A stretch of 64,000 bases of DNA from Cycas panzhihuaensis (lineage: Eukaryota; Cycadophyta). The stretch is taken from positions 43,407,741-43,471,740 of the forward strand of contig CM041465.1 in assembly GCA_023213395.1 (NCBI GenBank). Reading direction: 5' to 3'. The notes under the pieces are model-generated. The model searched no databases, had not been told where the DNA came from, and was given only the letters and a program-made list of their open reading frames with translations. Made by a program: the position numbers and the translations under genes. Shown piece by piece: positions 57,199 to 64,000 of the stretch (within the stretch, counting starts at the first letter, position 1; each line of letters starts with the position of its first letter).

Positions 57199-58231
57199 AG
57201 TGGTATCATAGTAGTTGATCAATAGCCTATGGGAGAGTCAAAGGTATTGAATAGTTAGTTTTTTTTTTCTATCAGTTTTTATTCTCGATAGTTTTTTTTT
57301 TCTTATTTTAAATTTTTACTTACTTACTTTTTCTTTTTAGGGATAAATAACACTGCAATCAAGCAACTACCTTGATATTGCCACCAGGTAGTTTTCCTTT
57401 GCATTTAGATAGAGGCCATATTCTGGGGATCTATAAATTTCATGAGAAACTGTCATTTTGAGCATGGATTTTTTGCCCCTTGCATGAAGAACTAGAGATC
57501 GGACTCTTAAACCAAGCCTTAGACAAAACTCATCTACAAACTTATGCCTCTATATACCTACGGGTATATAGGAGGACCCCTAGGTAGGCCTTCCTAGTAT
57601 AGGTAATCATAGAAAATATATTGGTCATCTACAATTTGTAATACATCAATAAGCAATTAGCCCTAAAAAGTTACTCTCCAAATACTCTAGAGACGGGGTA
57701 GTATGGTTGTAGAATAGAGTATTAACCTCTATAAGTTGATATTATTTGTGGTTGGGATCAGTATATCAGAGGGCTTACAAACTAGACAATTCCATACCTA
57801 GTGTACTTGGTCAGTCTATCAGTAATTTGTATACACCTAGTTAGTCAGTGAGACGGTCATCATTAATTTATAAAATCTAATATCTCCAACCAATTTGTCA
57901 TCAATTGATACGCACACAATTAGTTAGTTAATTGTAAATGACCAAAAAAAGCAAAAAAATAAAAAGAAGAAAAAAAAATATAAAAGTAAAAAAAGAAAAA
58001 AGAAAAAAGAAAAGAAAAAATGTAAGTTAATCAACTGCAAGTGACCAAACAATTTCCTATTACCTCGTTATAAAACATTAAGGATATCAGTCTAAGGCAT
58101 CCTATCAAATATCCTTTCATTTATATTTACCAACTATGATCTAACTTAGGTCCAACAAATAAGTGGCCCTTAAGGTGAACCATAACTAGACTCAAGATAT
58201 CAATGATGTTGTCACATAACTCTGAGAAGAC
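57199..58231 (+). other. Gypsy-3 leader with A-rich tract
   Basis: No gene visible. A purine, mostly A, low-complexity stretch lies at about 57942-58020, 200 bases upstream of gag. Confidence 0.6.
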
Positions 58232-59020
58232 ATGTCACAAATCCAATCTAACTTCAATAAAAAATTTGAAGCAGTAATGTTAGAGCTTACAACCATAAAA
58301 TCAGTTAAAGAAGAAAAGATTGAATTCAATAACACTACTCCCATAGGTGGGGGTCACTTCACTAAGGAAGATGAAGACAATAATAGTAAACACTTCTATC
58401 CTAACTTCATTTCCAAGGTAAAAGTCAAAAAGTTTAATAGCATAGATATGTGCGCTCAAGTCACCCAAATAGAATAATACTTTTCTCTTCACTAGGTTCC
58501 AGCTAACAAGAAGATCGCTCTTGTCTTTCTACACATAGGAATTGAATCCTACCAATAGGTTATGAAAATAATTAGCAAGCTCAATTATCAATGGAAGGGT
58601 TTTATCAAGGATCTTATAGCTTAAAATGATAATACCTAGAATCATGACCACTTCAACCAGTTAGCTAAAGTCAAACAAGAGGGTATTATTTTAGTTTATA
58701 CGATAGAATACCAACGTCTCTACATAAGACTTAATGGTCTCTATCAGGATTAATTACTTGAGTTGTACGTTGGTGGGTTACGAGATAACATCATATATAA
58801 GTTGTGACTCCTAAAACTTGATAACATCTCCATACCTATCAATTTTGCTCAACATATTGAAGCAAAAAACAAGGTATTTCGACCCTTTCTATGAATGTTT
58901 CCAATAAAGCAACCACAATCTCACATTCCTAGTGTGTGACGAATGACTTCCTAAGAGATGGACAAAAAATGGTTGAAAGGGTTATGTTTTTATTACAATC
59001 AAAAGTAAAACAAAGAATAT
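58232..59020 (+). pseudogene. gag: Gypsy-3 gag
   Basis: ATG 58232 begins MSQIQSNFNKKFEAVML; 82 codons open, then stops. The gag core follows as KKIALVFLHIGIESYQ, KVKQEGIILVYTIEYQRL and ELYVGGLRDNI (about 58755-58800), the 'F..GL' signature of gypsy gag. A knuckle remnant GLCFYYNQKXNKEYKCPEQH is near 58980-59035, with one Cys lost. About 260 residues. Nonfunctional. Confidence 0.8.
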
Positions 59021-61194
59021 AAGTGTCCTGAACAACACTTATTCATCATTAGGGATGTCCAAGATGATAAACTAGAAGAAGAAGCCCCCTTAGAACCAGA
59101 AAATAATGATTGTGACTCACTTGAGGAGGAAGACAAAAATACTACTACTATATATGTATATGCCCTTGCTAGAATTGTGGCCCCACAAATACTCAAACTT
59201 ATTGGGTACATCAAGAAAAGTAAAGTGGTTGTCCTCATAGATCTTGGGAGCACCCACAATTTTATTAATTGAAAACTTATTGAAAAACTCATATATTTTC
59301 TATATCCTATCAAAAATTTCTAAGTAATGGTGGTTAATGGAAGGACACTCTCTTGTGGGTAAAAATGCCACAATATCAAGTTACAAATGGATTACTATCA
59401 CCTCCCTACTTCTATGTATGCCATTCTCGTTGGAGGAGTCAGTATCGTATCGGGAGTACAATGGTTATTCAACTAAATATGCAGGAGTTATTCATCTAAT
59501 TTATTTCTGAAGGAATCAACTATTAATTGAATGGGATCATTCCTCCCCTTACCCAAATCATTAGCTCACACTATATGGAGAGGCTTATTAAAAAGGGTGG
59601 TACATGGATTATTACCAAATATTATGCTCTAGAAAGTTAGGAACTTCTAATGGAAGGGGACATTCTCCAAGATGATGGTATCCCAAATGACTTAAAATTG
59701 ACACTTCACTACCACAATTAGGTATTTTAGAATATTCCTCAAGGTCTTCCCCCAATACATGACTAATATCATGGCATTGACCTAGTAACTAGAAGTAATC
59801 CTCCTTATATTCGACCATACTTGTACCCCTACCAGCAAAAGAATAAAATTGAATGACTAGTTCAAGAACTCATTAACATTAGTATTATTAGGAAAAGTGA
59901 AAGTACCTTTTCTACCTTGGTGATTTTAGTAAGAAAAAAGGATCGCTCATTTTGCATGTATGTAGACTACTGTGAACTCAATAAGATAACCATCAAGGAT
60001 AAATTTCCTATACCAGTCATTGATGAGCTATTAGATCAGCTTTATAGAGTAACATTCTTCATATCATTGGACTTACAGTTAGGATACCATCAAATTAGGA
60101 TCAAGATAGATAATGTTCACAAAATAACATTCTGTACATACGAAGGACATTATGAATTTTTAGTCATGTCGTCTGGCCTTACTAATACCCCATCCACCTT
60201 TCAAAGACTTATGAACAAACTCTTTTGACCTTACTTAAGAAAGTTCATGTAAGTCTTTTTTGATGACATCCTGATCTTCAGTCACACATGGGAAGACCAT
60301 CTTCAACATGTTGATAAGGCATTATAGGTGCTTGTAGATAACCAACTTTTTTCTAAAAAATCAAAGTATCAATTTTGACAAATAGAAATCAAATATTTGG
60401 GTAATATTATCTCCTAAGAAGGAGTCAAAGTGGATCTTAAGAAAATTGTAATTATCACTAGTTGGCCTAAACTCAAAAACATCAAGGGCCTTCGTGGACT
60501 CTTAGGAATCATAAAGTATTATTGAAAGTTTATTTGGAGTTATGCAAAGATTACTTCCCCTTTAATTAACTTGTTAAAAAATGATTCCTTTCATTGGAAT
60601 GATAAGGCGTCTATAGCATTTGAACACTTAGAGGTGGCTTTAACTACCACTCTAATCCTCGCAATACCAGACTTTAAACAGGTCTTCACCATTAAATGTC
60701 ATGCATCAGGGCAAGGCACTAAAGTTGTCTTAATGCAAGAAGGGAAACCTTTGACCTTTAAAGTTTGTCAACTTACACCCAAAGAACAAGTCAAATCCAC
60801 CCATAAGAAAGAGATGTTAGTAATTCTCCATGCAGTTAGGAAATAGCAGTAATATTTACTAAGAAACAAACCATGGTAGCTTAAAATATTTCCCAACACA
60901 AAGGATGTAATCTAAGGGACAACAAAAATGGATCATCAAAATGCAAGCTTTTAACTTTGAAATCATATATAAAAAATGCAAGGATAATATAGTGGTTGAT
61001 GCTTTATCTTGCAAGGAAGAAGGTTCTACAGTATATTCTATCACTATGGTCAATCCCTCTTAGATAACAGTTGCCAAGAAAGAATGGGATCATGACCCCT
61101 TTATAAAGAAGATCATTCAAGACCTTCAAGTTGGGGTAGGGTACTCAACCCATTATACATGGTCCACAAATATTTTATGGTACAAGAATAGGAT

Positions 61195-61239
<45 letters not shown>

Positions 61240-62510
61240 TTTACTCTAACCTCAAGGAGCAAATTTTGCATGATGCATATACCTCCCTAATAGCAAGTCA
61301 CTTAGGTTTCCTATAAACATATAACTGCTTAAAACAATTTTTCTTTTGGAAGGGCCAAAAAGGAGATGTAAAGTGATGTGTTTCCTCATGTGAAATTTGT
61401 CAACAACATAAGAAAAAAGCAATCAAATCCATAGGATTGTTGCAAGTCCTTCCTATACTAAATCAATGATGGGAAGAAATTTCCATGGACTTCATCGTGG
61501 ATTTGTCCAAGTCAAAAGGAAAAGATGCTATACTTGTGGTTAGACTGATTAAATATGCCCATTTCTATGGCCTCTAAGCCACATACAAGGTAAAGCAAAT
61601 TATTGAGATTTTTTAAAGGATATATATAGGTTGCATGGCATGCCTAAATGCATAGTCAATGATCAGGACCTCAAGTTCACTAACAACTTTTGGACAGAAC
61701 TCTTCAATCTATTTAATACCAAATTGACAATGAGCTCATCCTACCATCCATAAATAGATGGTCCAACTAAGGTGGTTAATAAGTGCCTTGAAGGATATCT
61801 TCATTATTATACTTCAGATAAGCAAGGCCAGTGGAATTATTAACTTCTCTTAACAGAATGGTAGTATAATACGACCTATCATGCATTAACAAGAATGACT
61901 TCTTTCCAAGCATTATATAGCTATGAACCACCCACACTTAAGAATTATGCCATAATTAATTCTAATGTTCAAGCAATCAAGGACCACATCTACCAAACAA
62001 TAGAGATTCTCAAGCTATTCAAGAAAATTTTGACCCTTGCATAAAATAGAATAAAACAACATGTAGATAAAGGGTGAAGCAAACGAGCATTTCAACCAGG
62101 TGATTGGGTATACTTATTGTTGTAATCATATAAGTAGGCATCTCTTAAACGAGATAGAAAATATAAATTACAACCCCGATTTGATAGACCTTGCAAAATT
62201 TTCAAGAAGATTGGTAAAGTTGCATATGCCTTGGACTTACCTCCACCATCAAGGATCCATAGTGTCTTTCGTATTTCATATCTCAAGAGGGTAATTAGGT
62301 AGTAGGTACAAATTCTAATAGAATTATCTATTTTAAGCAAGGAGGGGCAACTTCAACTTATTCCAAAATGCATCATCGATAGAAGAATTTGGTATCTACG
62401 ATCTAGGCAAATCATTGAGTATCTCATCAAATGGAAATAACTTCCATAAGAAGATGCAACTTAGAAGAATGAGTAATTTATCGATGAGCATCCTGAAATC
62501 AGCAAACTTT
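59021..62510 (+). pseudogene. pol: Gypsy-3 pol: protease, RT, RNase H, integrase
   Basis: Protease site VVLIDLGSTHNFIN near 59228-59270 (DSG altered to DLG). RT at 59917-60228: VRKKDRSFCMYVDYCELNKI, ISLDLQLGYHQI and TNTPSTFQRLMN, then FFDDILIFS with the YxDD box as FFDD (about 60258). RNase H: SHWNDKAS-like DSFHWNDKA, then IPDFKQVFTIKCHASGQGTK (60571-60846), where one catalytic Asp reads His (KCHASG for KCDASG). Integrase: ASHLGFL, SCEICQQHKKKAI, SMDFIVDLSKSKGKDAI, then a heavily shifted core. Its zinc-binding part is preceded by a 40-base AT repeat. Stops are frequent. Confidence 0.88.
61197..61236. repeat. (AT)20 microsatellite inside integrase
   Basis: Twenty uninterrupted AT units between two recognisable integrase N-terminal segments (before EQILHDAYTSLIASHLG). 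The purity suggests expansion after the element died. Confidence 0.97.
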
Positions 62511-62512
62511 AA
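62320..62512 (+). pseudogene. pol: Gypsy-3 integrase C-terminal chromodomain
   Basis: Frame reads IPKCIIDRRIWYLRSRQIIE, then YLIKWK, a stop, LP, a stop, EDAT, a stop, KNE, a stop, FIDEHPEISKL. The pattern RxxR...EYLIKWK..LP.EDAT is the chromodomain of chromoviruses. The stops are TAA and TAG, fitting single changes from CAA, GAA or TGG codons. The tail runs to the purine tract at 62529-62537. Confidence 0.82.
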
Positions 62513-62540
62513 GGGAAGAGCTTTTTTAAAGGGGGGGACT

Positions 62541-62934
62541 TGTTAGGGATCTAACCCCTAACTTACCTTCTCTTATATTCTCTTATATCTTCTACTTATT
62601 TCCTCTATTATCTTCTCTTATATGTTCTATTTATTCTACTTTTTCTCTCTTTTTAATATCCCATATGCATAAGTAGGAGGTTATGCAGCAGCCATAGAGC
62701 TCTATATACATTCTTGTAATATTCTACATATATAAATATAAGGTTGTCTAACGGTTATAAAGCCCTATATATATTCATGTAATCCTTATAATGGAGTATT
62801 TTGAATACCATTGCTATTGTATGTAATTAGGAAGTTGCCTCCTTGAAGGGTATTGCAATACAAATGCTCTCTTTTGGTGTTATTTAGGTGTTATGTTGGT
62901 GTGTTGTTATCATTGAAGGAGTGGTATCCTACCA
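62541..62934 (+). repeat. Gypsy-3 3' LTR
   Basis: Preceded by AAAGGGGGGGACT (polypurine tract). TGTTAGGGATC...CCTACCA; the same 394-base length as the 5' LTR. Confidence 0.93.
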
Positions 62935-63180
62935 TTTCCCCATTCTTAAAGCATTTAGGTCATACAAAATTTTGAAAGCTAACTAATTATTTATTTCTTC
63001 GTAATGCCATATTAAAGATCTCCCTCCCAACTTATCAAAGACTGCCTCAAGGGAAATCACCACATACCACCCAAGAGATATTTGATAGGTTAGAGTTAAA
63101 TTATATTCATAACAAGTTTCTTTCCTTGGAGGTGTTATGATAATAAATATTGACAATGCTTATTCATTCTAGATTTGGGA
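62935..63180 (-). pseudogene. ORF2: LINE-B ORF2, endonuclease middle part (minus strand)
   Basis: Minus strand: IVNIYYHNTSKERNLL (about 63120-63165) and VVCGDF (about 63055), corresponding to 'VNIYAPN' and 'CGDFN' of L1-type endonucleases. It is continuous with 55763-56804 once Gypsy-3 is ignored. Stops are frequent. The N-terminus of the endonuclease was not found beyond 63180. Confidence 0.65.
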
Positions 63181-64000
63181 GGTCTTGAATAAATTAACCC
63201 TATTAAGGGGAGAGGGGATTTATGATGGGAAAGGTACTAAATAAGGTATGACAATAAGACTAGAGCTTACTTAAGGAAAGACTCAATTTATGGGGTGAGA
63301 GAGTTAGAGTAGATAATGATGAGGTGAGTGGGAACAAAGTTAAAACATAAGAGAGGTTATGAAGGAGAAATAAAATAAATAAGGGGAGTATAAGAAGTGG
63401 GAAGGGAAAAGAAGAAGAATTATGTAAGTCTCATCTAAATTTTTTATGTCCCTATTATTGAGTTAGTTTTGACTAAGCCCTAGGTATTGGTGATTAGTCT
63501 CACCTCACTTTACATGCTAGCTTATCACCTGATATGCTTAGCCAATAATGATAGATCATGACTAAGGGTCTCACTTAAGACTCTAAGAATCCCTATAGGT
63601 CTCCTTATAACTCTATCTAAAGTAAATAATATATCTCCTTATATCTTCATAACCTCTCTTGTACTATATACCAATAGCAAGTCGGTTCAACTAGAAATCC
63701 CTAGTCTATGTTTATGGGTGCGACAACTTTCATGAATGGTGTTTCTATTGTATAGAGGTCAGAACCATTTAATAAGCACAAGAAAATAATAAAATGTAAC
63801 TAGTATTTTAATTCGAGCATCATTAAGAAAATGTAAATTATATCACCTACTATTATCTAAGCATGCCATGCATGTAACATAAAGGAAACAAGCATAGTCA
63901 AGTAAGTAACATTATAAAAAAAGAAATAAGCAACTAAGAAATATAGAACCTAAGTGCACTTACACTTAGCATTCCTCTATATGATCATGCTTATGAAGTT
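63181..64000. other. Unassigned sequence
   Basis: No protein motif, LTR end or repeat recognised on either strand. It contains a purine-rich stretch at about 63200-63420 with GGGAAGGGAAAAGAAGAAG near 63394. It may be another element boundary, since LINE-B endonuclease similarity stops near 63180. Confidence 0.4.

Larger units (their letters stand above)
56805..62934 (+). mobile_element. Gypsy-3: chromodomain Ty3/gypsy retrotransposon (6.1 kb)
   Basis: LTRs 56805-57198 and 62541-62934 (394 bases each); flanks TTTCT (56800-56804) and TTTCC (62935-62939) are a target duplication with one transition. Internal order gag, protease, RT, RNase H, integrase, chromodomain. It interrupts the endonuclease of LINE-B. 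All genes carry many stops. Confidence 0.94.

Noticed and set aside
57942-58020. A-rich tract as a LINE poly(A) tail
   Set aside because: Lies inside Gypsy-3 between leader and gag, interrupted by G and T, with no LINE sequence before it.
1-64000. Ordinary host genes, tRNA, rRNA or microRNA precursors
   Set aside because: All readable protein motifs belong to retroelements. tRNA-like matches are only 12-17-base primer-binding sites. The long LTR hairpins were considered as small-RNA precursors but their 14-base stems are too short for plant microRNA.

Overview
The window is a nested stack of plant retrotransposons. I see no ordinary host gene, tRNA, rRNA or CRISPR array. The pointers to a large-genome seed plant (conifer or similar, not determinable further) are: Ty1/copia and chromodomain Ty3/gypsy elements primed by initiator tRNA-Met (TGGTATCAGAGC-type sites), a plant L1-type LINE with a C-terminal RNase H, AT-rich sequence, and in-frame stops that are mostly TAG/TAA/TGA where relatives have CAG/CAA/CGA/TGG, as expected from decay of methylated cytosine.

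Layout. 1-4927: 3' part of a LINE (LINE-A), sitting inside the 5' LTR of Copia-A (4928-17503). Copia-B (6504-13919, target duplication CGAGG) sits inside Copia-A gag. 17504-17908 and 51160-51278 are leader and 5' LTR of a minus-strand LTR element (H), split by Copia-G (17909-51154, duplication AAATA). Copia-G carries two insertions in its reverse transcriptase. One is Gypsy-1 (21550-42798, minus strand, duplication CTTGT), whose integrase is split by Copia-C (23538-38214, duplication ATTAA), which is split by Copia-D (27880-34795, duplication TAATA). The other is Copia-F (43003-50326, minus strand, duplication GTTGG).

51279-55762 holds Gypsy-2, a chromodomain gypsy that entered a second LINE (LINE-B) and appears to have been rearranged by an inversion: its 3' half plus LINE-B 3' half lie on the plus strand, while its 5' LTR plus LINE-B 5' half lie on the minus strand. 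Gypsy-3 (56805-62934), another chromovirus, interrupts the LINE-B 5' half. 63181-64000 is unassigned.

Inferred deepest nesting, oldest to youngest: LINE-B, Gypsy-2, H, Copia-G, Gypsy-1, Copia-C, Copia-D. By-eye LTR divergence agrees: D about 1%, B about 2.5%, F and C more, G about 9%.

Copia-B, -C, -D and -F are one family; Copia-A and -G are a second. The most interesting signals are in the first family: (1) pol lies in the -1 frame relative to gag in three copies, opening just after the zinc knuckle, and one copy has a textbook A AAA AAG slip site there; (2) the LTRs carry a cluster of inverted repeats, one of which is remade with matching changes in both arms in three sublineages; (3) the leader between primer-binding site and gag is modular, and in Copia-D includes a GC-rich 188-codon frame. 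No element looks fully intact, so everything coding here is annotated as decayed copies.
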